Source: Paraburkholderia tagetis
GTDB taxonomy: Bacteria; Pseudomonadota; Gammaproteobacteria; Burkholderiales; Burkholderiaceae
Length of the DNA: 64,000 nucleotides
Direction: 5' to 3'
NCBI RefSeq assembly: GCF_022213065.1
Contig: NZ_JAKLJA010000001.1
Span: 310,001-374,000, forward strand
Every line of letters starts with the position of its first letter. Positions within the stretch are counted from its first letter, which is position 1. The position numbers and the translations under genes were made by a program. Of the stretch, positions 53,374-62,375 are shown in pieces. The notes beneath the pieces were generated by a model. It did not search any database, had not been told where the DNA came from, and worked only from the letters and a program-made list of their open reading frames with translations.

Positions 53374-55023
53374 ATGTACGACCCGGCTAGCGAAGCAATG
53401 TCATCGGCTTATGCCTATCCCCTCTTGATCAAGCGCCTGCTGCATACGCCGATGGCGCACGCGCCCAATCAGGAGATTGTCTACCGGGGCAAGGTTCGCA
53501 TGACCTACACCCAGCTCCAGGAGCGTATTGCGCGTCTCGCGAATGGCCTGCAACGGCTCGGCGTGGAGCACGGCACCACGGTGGCGGTGATGGACTGGGA
53601 CAGCCATCGCTATCTGGAATGCTATTTCGCAGTGCCGATGATGGGCGCCGTGCTGCAGACGGTGAATATCCGTCTCTCGCAGGCGGAGATCGCTTACACG
53701 ATCAATCATGCCGGTGCGCAAGTGCTGCTCGTCAACGCGGAGTTTCTGCCTGTGCTGGCGGCGATTCGCGACAAGCTCGAACACGTGCGCACCGTCGTGC
53801 TCATCGACGACGAAGGCAACGCGGCGGCGACCTCCGACATGACATTCGCCGACGAGTACGAGCACCTGCTCGCGACCAGCGACACGCATTTCGATTTCCC
53901 CGATTTCGACGAGAACACGCGCGCCACGACGTTCTACACGACGGGCACCACCGGGCTGCCGAAAGGCGTGTATTTTTCGCATCGGCAACTGGTGCTGCAC
54001 ACCATCACGGGCATGGCGGCGCTCGGGAGCCCCGAGTCCGGCCAGCGCTTCCATCGCGGCGACGTCTATATGCCGCTCACGCCGATGTTCCATGTGCACG
54101 CGTGGGGCATGCCGTACATCGCGACCGTGATGGGCGTGAAGCAGGTGTATCCGGGACGCTATGTGCCGGACCGGGTCGTCGAGTTGATGCGCGACGAAGG
54201 CGTGACCTTCTCTCACTGCGTGGGCACGATCCTGCACATGCTGCTGAGCTGCCCGCAGGCGAAGAGCGCCGACTTCAGCAAGTGGAAGGTCGTGATCGGC
54301 GGCGGGGCGCTGCCGCATGGTCTCGCGCGCACCGCGCTGGAGCGCGGCATCGATGTTTTCACGGGCTACGGCATGTCCGAGACGTGTCCCTTGCTCACGC
54401 TTGCGCAGTTGAAGCCGACTGCGCAAGCACGCGATATCGACGAGGAGGTGAGTTTGCGGTGCCGCACGGGCCTGCCGGTGCCGCTCGTCGACTTGCGCAT
54501 CGTCGACGATGAGATGCGGGATCTGCCGCACGACGGCATCGCGAGCGGCGAGGTGGTCGTGCGCGCGCCTTGGCTCACGCAGGGCTATTTGCATAATCCG
54601 GAAGCCTCCGGTCAGTTGTGGCAGGGCGGCTATCTCCACACGCAGGATGTGGCGCGCATCGGCGCGGATGGCTATTTGCAGATCACGGATCGCATCAAGG
54701 ACGTGATCAAGTCGGGCGGCGAATGGGTCTCGTCGCTGGAGATCGAGAGCCTGATCTCGCAGCATCCCGCCGTGGCCGAAGTCGCCGTCATCGGCATCAA
54801 GAGCGAGAAGTGGGGCGAGCGGCCGGCGGCCGTGGTCGTGTTGCGCCCGGACCATGGCGCGCCTGTGAGCGCCGATGAAATCAAGCAGCACGTTCTGCGC
54901 TTCAGCGAGACCGGGCAGATCTCGAAGTACGCGGTGCCGGAGGTCGTCAAGTTCGTCGACGCGCTGGAGAAGACCAGCGTGGGCAAAATGAACAAGAAGT
55001 GGCTGCGCGAGAACTTCGAATGA
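53374..55023 (+). CDS. Medium/long-chain acyl-CoA ligase (AMP-binding)
   Basis: 549 residues. Activates carboxylic acids to CoA esters with ATP. AMP-binding motif TFYTTGTTGLPKGVYFSHR, then FTGYGMSETCPLLTLAQL, YLHTQDVARIGADGYLQITDRIKDVIKSGGEWVSSLEIE and the C-terminal Lys in KTSVGKMNKKWL. The layout is that of fatty-acid ligases of the AlkK type. ATG 53374 chosen (a second ATG at 53398 is possible). Separated from thiolase by a hairpin, so it may have its own promoter, but it supplies substrate for the same block. Confidence 0.92.
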   Translation: MYDPASEAMSSAYAYPLLIKRLLHTPMAHAPNQEIVYRGKVRMTYTQLQERIARLANGLQRLGVEHGTTVAVMDWDSHRYLECYFAVPMMGAVLQTVNIRLSQAEIAYTINHAGAQVLLVNAEFLPVLAAIRDKLEHVRTVVLIDDEGNAAATSDMTFADEYEHLLATSDTHFDFPDFDENTRATTFYTTGTTGLPKGVYFSHRQLVLHTITGMAALGSPESGQRFHRGDVYMPLTPMFHVHAWGMPYIATVMGVKQVYPGRYVPDRVVELMRDEGVTFSHCVGTILHMLLSCPQAKSADFSKWKVVIGGGALPHGLARTALERGIDVFTGYGMSETCPLLTLAQLKPTAQARDIDEEVSLRCRTGLPVPLVDLRIVDDEMRDLPHDGIASGEVVVRAPWLTQGYLHNPEASGQLWQGGYLHTQDVARIGADGYLQITDRIKDVIKSGGEWVSSLEIESLISQHPAVAEVAVIGIKSEKWGERPAAVVVLRPDHGAPVSADEIKQHVLRFSETGQISKYAVPEVVKFVDALEKTSVGKMNKKWLRENFE

Positions 55024-55201
55024 GGTGATGACCTCGCCGGGCGTGGCTTCGTCCGGCGTGGCTTCGCCGGGCGCTGGAACTCGCACGCGAACACGACGCG
55101 CCTGGCTCGCAAAAGCTGATTCCCAAACTCAGCCGGTGGTAACCGACGCCGATCTCGGGACGAATACAATCGTCGCTCGCAACGAGATCACCTGGCGCTT
55201 C

Positions 55202-55546
55202 ATGACACCGATTAAATTCATTCTCCGTTACACCGCCATTCCGTTCACAGCAATTGTGGCAGTCGTCATCTGGACTGCGGTGCCCTCCTCGAAGGAAATC
55301 GATGCAAGGCAGTATGCGGCGTTGTCGCGCGCATACGCGAGCTTTCCATCGGCATTCCGGCATGAAATCTCGGATGCGATGGAGCACGGCCATATCAGCG
55401 ACTGGCAGTATCAAACGCTGGTGCGCGATTCGCTCTCCAATGGCGTCGCGCTGGACTGGCCGGCATCAGGCGTGAGCGACGTTTCGGTCGAGCGGCAGAA
55501 GCTGGCGGCACTGATTCAGGCAGATACCGATCCAGCAAAGCCGTGA
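55202..55546 (+). CDS. Small membrane-anchored protein of unknown function
   Basis: 114 residues. One N-terminal hydrophobic segment (YTAIPFTAIVAVVIWTAV, about 10-27) and a soluble tail with ALSRAYASFPSAFRHEISDAMEHGHISDWQYQTLVRDSLSNG. The frame stays open back to 55025, but the added residues include an SGVASPG-type repeat and look non-coding, so I start at ATG 55202; no strong ribosome site either way. Not recognised. Base composition starts to drop here. Confidence 0.55.
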   Translation: MTPIKFILRYTAIPFTAIVAVVIWTAVPSSKEIDARQYAALSRAYASFPSAFRHEISDAMEHGHISDWQYQTLVRDSLSNGVALDWPASGVSDVSVERQKLAALIQADTDPAKP

Positions 55547-55583
55547 AAGCGAAAGCGTTGCACCGATCGTCGCAATAAATCGC

Positions 55584-55660
55584 GACATTATAAAAGTAAT
55601 GTCTAAATCTGAATTCATGAGAGTAGAAAATCAACGTTTTACGTTGTATTATTGATCAAT
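55584..55660. promoter_or_regulatory. Three palindromes in the AT-rich leader of the KfrA-like gene
   Basis: GACATTA/TAATGTC (55584-55590 and 55597-55603, 6-base spacer), CAACGT/ACGTTG (55632-55637 and 55641-55646, 3-base spacer) and ATTGATCAAT (55651-55660) are each perfect. The region 55547-55681 is markedly AT-rich. KfrA proteins bind their own promoters, so these are candidate sites. Confidence 0.55.
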
Positions 55661-55681
55661 CTGATCCTGCCCTCTCATGCC

Positions 55682-56722
55682 ATGTCCGACATTCCTCTCG
55701 ACGAAGTTCGCCTTACCGCCGAAATCGAGCGGCTCAAGAGCGCATTCCCCAAGACGCGCGAGCTTTATCGGGAGGTGTGCGCGCTGTTGTTCTTCCGCTT
55801 CGGCGTGACGCCCACGGCCAACCGGCTCTATCAACTGGTGCGGCGGGGCAGCATGGGCACGCCCACAGCGGTGCTCTCCGAATTCTGGGCGGAATTGCGC
55901 GAGAAAAGCCGCGTGCGCATCGAGCATGCAGATCTGCCCGAAGAATTGCAGGGCGCGGCGGGCGAACTCGTGGCCGCACTCTGGACGCGCGCCACGGCCG
56001 CCGCGCAGGCCTCGCTCGAGGCGTTGCGCGTCGAGGTCGAACAGGCGCGGCAGGAGGCGCAGGCGGCCGTCACCGGCATGGAAGGCGATCTCGCACGCAC
56101 CGAGACGGCGCTCGAACAACGCACGACCGCATTGCTCGCGGCGCAGGTGCGCATTCAGGAACTGGAGCAGGCGCAGGCCGCTGCCGCGGCCACGCGCAGC
56201 GCGCTGGAGGGCGAGGTCGCGCGGCTGCAACAGGATGGCCGCGAGCGCGACCATGCCCTCGCGCAGGCACGCACGGACTTCGCCGCCGAGCTAGACAAGC
56301 TTCGTGCAGGAACGGAGCTCGCGGAAACCCGCTTGCAGGCGGCGGAAAAGCGCGCATTGCTCGAAATCGAACGCGAGCGCACGGCCAACACACGCTTGCA
56401 GCGCGATCTTGAGGCGGCTACCAAACGCGCCGCGCACGCCGAGGAAAGTGCGCGGGCGGAGATCCAATCGTTGCAGACGCAACTTGGCGATTTGCGGCAC
56501 CAGGCCGGCATGCAGGAAGGGCGCCTGGAGACGCTGCGCGCGGCGCACGCGGTGCAGGCGCAGGAGCTCGATGCGTTGCGCAAGCACGCGGGCGCGGACG
56601 GCAGTACGGGCGACGAGGGCGGCGCTGCGCCGGTGCGGCGTATGCAGCGGCGCACGGGGCGTTCCGCCGACACCCCGGCGAAGCCGCTGCGTCCCGCGCG
56701 CAAGACGGTCGCGAGAAAGTAA
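55682..56722 (+). CDS. KfrA-like DNA-binding coiled-coil protein
   Basis: 346 residues. N-terminal KfrA-type DNA-binding region (about 1-115: VRLTAEIERLKSAFPKTRELYREVCALLFFRFGVTPTANRLYQLVRRGSMG) followed by about 180 residues of continuous coiled coil and a basic tail (RPARKTVARK). KfrA was described on plasmids as an autoregulator and possible partition aid; chromosomal copies may organise DNA. ATG 55682 chosen over 55652. Convergent with the injection-system genes. Presence beside them may indicate a mobile origin, but this is inference. Confidence 0.85.
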   Translation: MSDIPLDEVRLTAEIERLKSAFPKTRELYREVCALLFFRFGVTPTANRLYQLVRRGSMGTPTAVLSEFWAELREKSRVRIEHADLPEELQGAAGELVAALWTRATAAAQASLEALRVEVEQARQEAQAAVTGMEGDLARTETALEQRTTALLAAQVRIQELEQAQAAAAATRSALEGEVARLQQDGRERDHALAQARTDFAAELDKLRAGTELAETRLQAAEKRALLEIERERTANTRLQRDLEAATKRAAHAEESARAEIQSLQTQLGDLRHQAGMQEGRLETLRAAHAVQAQELDALRKHAGADGSTGDEGGAAPVRRMQRRTGRSADTPAKPLRPARKTVARK

Positions 56723-56765
56723 CGCGGAAAGAGCGGCGGAAAGAGCGCGGAAAGTAACGCGCACG

Positions 56766-56785
56766 GCTGGCCACGTATGGCCGGC
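56766..56785. terminator. Weak hairpin between KfrA-like gene and injection-system operon
   Basis: GCTGGCC (56766-56772) pairs with GGCCGGC (56779-56785), one G-T pair, 6-base loop, between convergent genes. Confidence 0.4.
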
Positions 56786-56827
56786 ACGCTCGGCGCACCG
56801 TGGCTCCAGACAGTTGCGCCGCGCCCC

Positions 56828-57964
56828 CTAGAGATGCGTCAACGTCTTGGCCAGCGCCGAGGTCGCGGCCACGTCGCCCAAATTCATCGCAACGCCCCCT
56901 GTCGAGAGGGCCTTGTTGATGTCGGTGGAGTTGGCGGCCGCGAGTTGCCCGACCGTGGTGATGCCGCTCTTGCTCAGCGCGGCGGCGGCACTCGATGACA
57001 AGCCGGGCAGGCTGGCGATGGCCGCGCCCGACGCCGCGCCGGGCGCACCCTGGACGCCCAGCGCCGCGTGGACCACCTCGCTCCCGCCCGCCGAGCGAAT
57101 CGCGCCGGCCTGGCGCTCCGCGAGGTCGGAGACGAGCGCGTCCGGAGTCCCATACGAGGCCGCATCCGGAAGAATGCTGACCGCGTCGGCGACGCTCATG
57201 CCGTTGTCGAGCGTCTGTGTGCCGTAGTTCTTGATCAGGTCGGCCTTGGTGAGCGTCTTGCCGCCGAACTGCTGGAGGAATTGCGGGTTCGACGTCATGA
57301 ACTTCGCCAGGCTCGCGGTGCCCGATACGCGCGGATCGCTGGCCGGGTTCGACGGCGTCGGCGTCACGTTGGGCAGCATGATCGTCCCCTGGCTGGTCTG
57401 CCAGACCGCGACGTCCTTGTCGAAATACTTCGTCGAGCCAATGAAGTGGGCGTTCGTGGCGTCGAAGGGCGGAATGAAGGACACCGGGGGGAAGCTCGGC
57501 GGCTCGTAGGTCCTGTGCCCTTGCGCCAGATTGAACAGGTCGGCGTTGATCAGATTGATCTGGGTCCGCAGTTCGTCGAGCAGGCTGCGAATCTCGGCGC
57601 GCATGTGCGCGAGGCACGCGAACACCTGGCCGAGGTCCGTGCGCACTGCGGCGAAGTCCTGCTCGATCTTGTGCAGGCGCGAGTTGAACCCTTCCTCGCC
57701 CGCCGATTGCTGGGCCTGCACCACGCTCTCGCCATCCACCCAGTCCGTGTGGTGGAAGCTCGGCGTGAAGGTTTCAGCGCAGTCCGGCTCGGTGGCCGGG
57801 AAGTCGGTCTGATAGTTGAAGACCCGCTGCTGGCGCGCGCCCTGCTGGATCAGCCAGTTGCCGAGGATGATCGACGCTTCCGAATCGCCGACCCCCGTGT
57901 CCCGAATGGACTTCATCACATCGGAGATCGCCATTCCATCGAGTTGCAGTGTATCGACAGCCAT
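56828..57964 (-). CDS. Injection-system-associated protein with C-terminal HhH-like segment, unknown function
   Basis: 378 residues, not recognised. N-terminal third: AISDVMKSIRDTGVGDSEASIILGNWLI, then a helical stretch DFAAVRTDLGQVFACLAHMRAEIRSLLDELRTQINLINADLF. Middle: Pro/Phe-rich SFPPVSFIPPFDATNAHFIGS. The C-terminal end (about 317-355) reads LPGLSSSAAAALSKSGITTVGQLAAAN, which looks like a helix-hairpin-helix (DUF4332-like) unit. AGGAGACC lies before ATG 57964. Last gene of the baseplate operon, nine bases behind the 788-residue gene, so it should belong to the same machine; it could be a structural part, an effector or a loader. Confidence 0.6.
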   Translation of the reverse strand: MAVDTLQLDGMAISDVMKSIRDTGVGDSEASIILGNWLIQQGARQQRVFNYQTDFPATEPDCAETFTPSFHHTDWVDGESVVQAQQSAGEEGFNSRLHKIEQDFAAVRTDLGQVFACLAHMRAEIRSLLDELRTQINLINADLFNLAQGHRTYEPPSFPPVSFIPPFDATNAHFIGSTKYFDKDVAVWQTSQGTIMLPNVTPTPSNPASDPRVSGTASLAKFMTSNPQFLQQFGGKTLTKADLIKNYGTQTLDNGMSVADAVSILPDAASYGTPDALVSDLAERQAGAIRSAGGSEVVHAALGVQGAPGAASGAAIASLPGLSSSAAAALSKSGITTVGQLAAANSTDINKALSTGGVAMNLGDVAATSALAKTLTHL

Positions 57965-57973
57965 TTCGGTCTC

Positions 57974-60340
57974 CTATGCGCCGGCGTCGGCGGCGGGCAG
58001 TGGCGGAACGACGAGACCGCGGTGGCGGTCTTGCCGGAATGGACGGAAGGTGCGCGCGGCGCCCGGCGGGAGCGGATCGGCGTGGCCGTCGCCGTTCAGG
58101 TCGACACCGCTCTGGCGCAGCGCGAAGGTGTTGACCAGCACGCCGATCGGCAAGATTTCCCCGAGCGTGTTCATCAGGTACTCGTACTGGGGGATCGTGA
58201 GCAGCGTGCCGTCCGGCAAGTCGGCCCGGAATTCGTAGGGATCGTTCAGGCCCGGCCGGCGCGCGTAGCCGAGCACGACGACCGCCGTGAGCCCGGCCGA
58301 CGCGGACGTAAAGACGGTCCGGCTGCCGATCGGCTTGATCTCGCCGCCGCTGCCCGCGAGCGCGACGGTGTACCAGCGGAAGCCGACCGAGCGGCGATCG
58401 GACAGATTCACGCCCGCGCCGGGCAGGCCGATCGCGCCGATCGTCAGGATCACGCGGTGGTCGGTAGTGGTGAGCGGCAGCGCCGACGCAAGCCCGTTCG
58501 CCGCGAAGAGACCGACGAGCCGCTTCAGGTCGTCGGCCGCCGACGGCGTGCCGGCCAGCACCGCCGCGGCCAGCGCAGCGGGCAGTGCGATTGCAGTGAC
58601 CAGCTCCGCTGGCAGCGCCTCCAGTTGCGCAGCGATGGGCGCCGGCGCGGTGAGATCGGCGAGGCCTGCGGCCCGGAACACGGCGAGCGGCGGGTCGGCC
58701 GCCGCGTGAGGCGCGGCGGCGTTCCATGCGGTGGTGGCGTCGGCGGCCGAAAGCGCGGTCCACGCGGCGCCGCCGGACGCGGTCCACTGAGCGAGCGTGG
58801 CCGCCAGCCCGTCGTGGATCACGACGTTCGCCGCTGGGTCGCCCGGCGCCTGGTAAGCCGCCTGCAGATTGGCCGCCGCGTTTACAGCGGCATTGACCGG
58901 TCCGGCGATCACGAGCCCGAACGCGGGCAGATGCGAAACGTAGAGCGTCGCGGCATCGACCGTATAGACGGTTTGCAGGCCGCACGCATTCAGGAACCAC
59001 GCGCCGGTGGGATCGGTCGCCGAGGACACCGGCGCCATTGCGCTCACGAGCGCCGCCAGTTCCGGGTCGGCGATGGCAGGCGGGTGGGCGACGGCCGCCG
59101 CGAGTGCGTCGAGGTCCGCCGCGGCCGGTGGTTTGAGGTCGACGCCGAGCCCCAACTCGTAGCGGCTGCCCGCGCCGCCGTCCTGCGCGCGCGTGACGCT
59201 CCAGTGCGCGGCCTGGCCGAGCGCACGCCGGCAGCGGCCGACGCGCTCCAGCGCGGACGCGAGCAGCGGCGCCAGCGCGGCCTGGGCCGGAAAATCGAAG
59301 CTCTGGCGCAGACTCGCGCGCAACGTTTCCATGCTGGCGCGGCGCTCGGCGGACAGCGCCCGTGCCAGGTGGATGCCGTTCGCCGTCGCCTCGTCCTGCG
59401 GCCAGATCAGATGGACCGCGCGAATGTGGCCGAGAAAGTGGGTGCGCACGGCGTCGCTGCCGGCGCTGATCAGATGGACCGCGACCGCGAACGGATTGAC
59501 CTGTTCGACGATCCGCAGGCGCGCCTGCACGCCCAGGCCGGCGAGGAGCCCGGCATTGGGCGCGTTGCTGGCGCCGGGGCCGTTGAGCGCGTCGTCGAGC
59601 CGCGCCCGCGTCGCGCGCAGGAACGGCCGGAAGAGGGCGAGCCGGCGACGGTAGCTGTCGTCGGGTTCCGGAATCGGCGCGCCGCCCGCGTCGGTCCACG
59701 GCTGGAGGACGATGTGGCCGGCATCGGCATCGGCGGCGAGCCGGTCCGCGAGGCGCGGCACGCCCACTTCGGCGCCCACCCGGTCGAGCGCGTTGCCTGC
59801 CGCGCCGGCCAGTTGACGCATCGCGGCCAGCTCGCGCGCCTGACGCCGGATTGTGTGCTTCTCGGCAGCAAGCGCGTAGAGGAGGCGGCCGAAGATCCCC
59901 TCGATCAGTTGAAGCTGGATAAGGCCCGCGATGCGGTTGGCCGCGATGGCGCTCGCCGTGCCGTCGGCGGCGACGGAGGCCAGCGTCAGCGCGAGCGTGA
60001 ACGGCGCGGCGGTGCGGACGTTCGGGTCGACCGTCGGCAGATGGAGCGGCAGATACGCGCCCGCTTCGCTCCAGGGGGCGAACACGACGGTCCCGAAGCT
60101 GGCCGGCGCGTTACCCGGAAGCAGCACGGCGGTGACTTGCAGACCGGTTGCGCCGAGTGCGGCGGCCGGCGCCACGACGAGCAGCGGGTCGCGGGTCGCC
60201 TCGGGCATGGCCGCCTGGCCTGTGGCGTCGCACGCGAGGTCTCGCGCCCGCGCGCCGCCCGCGAACGGCGCCGTGAGATTCGCGAACATATTGCCCTGCG
60301 ACGAAGCCGCCCAGCGGTCGGGCTTCAGGATGTCAGGCAT
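57974..60340 (-). CDS. Large baseplate wedge-like protein (Afp12-position)
   Basis: 788 residues, Ala-rich. Around residues 170-300 it shows LDRVGAEVGVPRLADRLAAD and PEPDDSYRRRLALFRPFLRAT, segments of the kind seen in baseplate J wedge proteins; the neighbour J protein has the matching LSSLGAELGLPRPDLEATGK. The C-terminal part ends with a Ca-loop-like DLNGDGHAD (about 747-755) and a Pro-rich tail. Perfect AAGGAGG before ATG 60340. Position after baseplate J corresponds to Afp12 in extracellular injection systems; P2-like tails have a much smaller gpI there. Structural role is inference. Confidence 0.6.
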   Translation of the reverse strand: MPDILKPDRWAASSQGNMFANLTAPFAGGARARDLACDATGQAAMPEATRDPLLVVAPAAALGATGLQVTAVLLPGNAPASFGTVVFAPWSEAGAYLPLHLPTVDPNVRTAAPFTLALTLASVAADGTASAIAANRIAGLIQLQLIEGIFGRLLYALAAEKHTIRRQARELAAMRQLAGAAGNALDRVGAEVGVPRLADRLAADADAGHIVLQPWTDAGGAPIPEPDDSYRRRLALFRPFLRATRARLDDALNGPGASNAPNAGLLAGLGVQARLRIVEQVNPFAVAVHLISAGSDAVRTHFLGHIRAVHLIWPQDEATANGIHLARALSAERRASMETLRASLRQSFDFPAQAALAPLLASALERVGRCRRALGQAAHWSVTRAQDGGAGSRYELGLGVDLKPPAAADLDALAAAVAHPPAIADPELAALVSAMAPVSSATDPTGAWFLNACGLQTVYTVDAATLYVSHLPAFGLVIAGPVNAAVNAAANLQAAYQAPGDPAANVVIHDGLAATLAQWTASGGAAWTALSAADATTAWNAAAPHAAADPPLAVFRAAGLADLTAPAPIAAQLEALPAELVTAIALPAALAAAVLAGTPSAADDLKRLVGLFAANGLASALPLTTTDHRVILTIGAIGLPGAGVNLSDRRSVGFRWYTVALAGSGGEIKPIGSRTVFTSASAGLTAVVVLGYARRPGLNDPYEFRADLPDGTLLTIPQYEYLMNTLGEILPIGVLVNTFALRQSGVDLNGDGHADPLPPGAARTFRPFRQDRHRGLVVPPLPAADAGA

Positions 60341-60370
60341 GGCGCCTCCTTGCAGCGTCGCGTGCGCGGC

Positions 60371-61819
60371 TCATATGATCGTCAGCGCCGTGGCGGTGTC
60401 CACGAAGTCGGCCACCTGGTTGATCGCCAGATCGATGTTCAGGCCGCAGCCTGGCCCGGCGGGGCCGTCCGTGGGCGGCTGATTGAAATCGATGCTGTCC
60501 ATCGCCGGCGGATAGCGGAGCAGCTCGACATTCTGGACGTCGGTGATGCCCGGCTCGCTCATCATCGCCCAGATCACTTCCGAGACCCGCACCGGCTCGC
60601 CGAACGACAGGCTGTCGACGTAGCGGCGCAACCGTTCCATGAGCCGCGCCTTCAGCGCCTGGGCCGGCGCCGACGCGTTGACGGACGCCTTCGAGCCGAA
60701 CGGCATGGGGATGCCGCGCACGACCAGGTCCGCGTTCACGCAAATGCCGATCTGCTCGGCCTGCTGCACCTGCGGAAAAATGCCGAGTGGACGCAGATCC
60801 TCGATGGCTGAGAGCACCGATGCTTCGAGCCCGTCCGGCCCGTCCCAGATCGCCGAATCCGTGGCCGAGACGAGCACGGTGAAATAGTAAGGATTCCCGA
60901 GATCTCGCTCGCTGCCGAACACGCGCTCGATGAAGTTGAAGTTGCCGAAGATCGACTGGTTGATGTCGAGTCCGCCCCATGCGTCGCGGATCAGCGCCTG
61001 GCGCACGCCCGGCACGAGCGACACGGCGATCTGGATCGCGTCGACGGTCCAGATCGAGCGCGGCGCGCGCAGCAGCATCGAGCGGTAGCGCGCGTCGGGC
61101 CACTGCAGCTCGCCGCCGGTCAGCTTTGCGCTGTGCGTGATGGTGATCAGCGTCTTGTTCGCGGCCTCTTCGGCCGCGCGCAGGTCGGCGAGCTTCGTAT
61201 CGTAGGGGTTCCAGCGGTCGATCTGCTCGGGATGGCTGCCGTCCGCGGCCGTGACGGCCGGATCGAGATTGTGCGAGGGCCCCGGGTAGAACGCGACGAC
61301 GGCGATGTCGGCCTGCGGGCTCGCGGCGGTGATCGTCGCCGATTCGTCGGTCGCGACGTGATGCCCGCCCGGCGTGAGCAGCCGCGCGCCCCGGGGAATC
61401 GTGATCTGCGCGACGCCGGCCGGCAGCGTGCCCGTGAGCTTCAGCGTGATCTTGCCCGTCGCCTCCAGGTCGGGGCGCGGCAGGCCGAGCTCCGCGCCGA
61501 GGCTGCTCAGCGCCTGGCCTTGCGCCGACACCACGAACATGTTGTCGTAGATCGCGCCGAGCGCCGTCCAGGTGCGGGCGTCCTCGAGCGCCGCGACCTC
61601 GAAGAGCTTGCGCACGACGGAGCCCGAGGTCAGGTCGAGGTCGGAGCCGAACAGCGCGCGGCCGAGCGCAAGTTTTTCGGCGAGCAGTCGCGCGAACGGC
61701 TTCGCATAGAACCCTTGCGGCGTGACGCCGAACGGGGCCGCACTGGTCGTCCGGATCACGGACGCATCCACCGCCAGCACGTCGGCGGTGTCGATACTGG
61801 TCGGATTCTGGTCAGCCAT
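60371..61819 (-). CDS. Baseplate J-like wedge protein
   Basis: 482 residues. Phage baseplate J (gp6-like) family. Opening region SGSVVRKLFEVAALEDARTWTALGAIYDNMFVVSAQGQALSSLGAELGLPR is the standard J N-terminus; ITIPRGARLLTPGG and YFTVLVSATDSAIWDGPDGLEASVLSAIEDLRPLG follow, then ICVNADLVVRG and RLMERLRRYVDSLSFGEPVRVSEVIWAMMSEPGI. Forms the inner wedge ring of a contractile tail. Start overlaps the gp25-like gene by eight bases. Confidence 0.85.
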   Translation of the reverse strand: MADQNPTSIDTADVLAVDASVIRTTSAAPFGVTPQGFYAKPFARLLAEKLALGRALFGSDLDLTSGSVVRKLFEVAALEDARTWTALGAIYDNMFVVSAQGQALSSLGAELGLPRPDLEATGKITLKLTGTLPAGVAQITIPRGARLLTPGGHHVATDESATITAASPQADIAVVAFYPGPSHNLDPAVTAADGSHPEQIDRWNPYDTKLADLRAAEEAANKTLITITHSAKLTGGELQWPDARYRSMLLRAPRSIWTVDAIQIAVSLVPGVRQALIRDAWGGLDINQSIFGNFNFIERVFGSERDLGNPYYFTVLVSATDSAIWDGPDGLEASVLSAIEDLRPLGIFPQVQQAEQIGICVNADLVVRGIPMPFGSKASVNASAPAQALKARLMERLRRYVDSLSFGEPVRVSEVIWAMMSEPGITDVQNVELLRYPPAMDSIDFNQPPTDGPAGPGCGLNIDLAINQVADFVDTATALTII

Positions 61820-62306
61820 TCGTGGTCACCTGGCCCGCGCCCAGCGCGATTTGATCGATGTTGATGGAGTACGCGTCGCCCGAGAGCGTCTCGAACGCGA
61901 CGCGCACGTCGAGAATGCGGCTGCCGGCCGTCACGGGGTCGAGGCGGCCGTCTTCCAGCTTGACGTCGACGATGCGCCGGATGCGCGGGTCGGCGCGCAG
62001 CACCTTGATGATCGCGATGCGAATGCGCTCGCGCATCAGGACCGGGTTGGTCTCCTCGGCGATGGCGTTGATGCCGTCGAAGCCGTAGACGACGTTGAAC
62101 AGGTCGCTGCCGAGCGCCGTCGTCAGCGCGATGGACAGCGACTGGCCGAGGTTGTCGAGCAGTTCGACGCGCGCGAGATCGAGCAGGCCGTTCGTCGTGA
62201 CGAAGCGGATATCGCGGCCGATATCGGCGTCCGCCTCGGCGGGGTCGCACGCGACGCCCCAGCCCAGCACCCTGCGCCGCAGCGGGTCTTTCTGTTGGTC
62301 GATCAT
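61812..62306 (-). CDS. gp25/GPW-like baseplate wedge protein
   Basis: 164 residues, slightly longer than usual gp25. Key segments: LDNLGQSLSIALTTALGSDLFNVVYGFDGINAI, VLMRERIRIAIIKVLRADPRIRRIVDVKLED. The gp25 fold nucleates sheath assembly at the baseplate in phages, T6SS and injection particles. GGGAGGATCG before ATG 62306. Overlaps baseplate J by eight bases. Confidence 0.82.
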   Translation of the reverse strand: MIDQQKDPLRRRVLGWGVACDPAEADADIGRDIRFVTTNGLLDLARVELLDNLGQSLSIALTTALGSDLFNVVYGFDGINAIAEETNPVLMRERIRIAIIKVLRADPRIRRIVDVKLEDGRLDPVTAGSRILDVRVAFETLSGDAYSINIDQIALGAGQVTTNG

Positions 62307-62375
62307 CGATCCTCCCTTGGGATGCCCTCGCGTGTGCCGTTGCGTTGTCCTGGCGCTGTTCTGGTTCGCGCTGCC

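Noticed and set aside
57068..60811. Very long plus-strand open frame (over 1,200 codons) opposite the injection-system genes
   Set aside because: Arg/Gly/Ala/Val-rich shadow of the minus-strand genes; no ribosome site, and the minus strand codes for recognisable baseplate proteins with good spacing.
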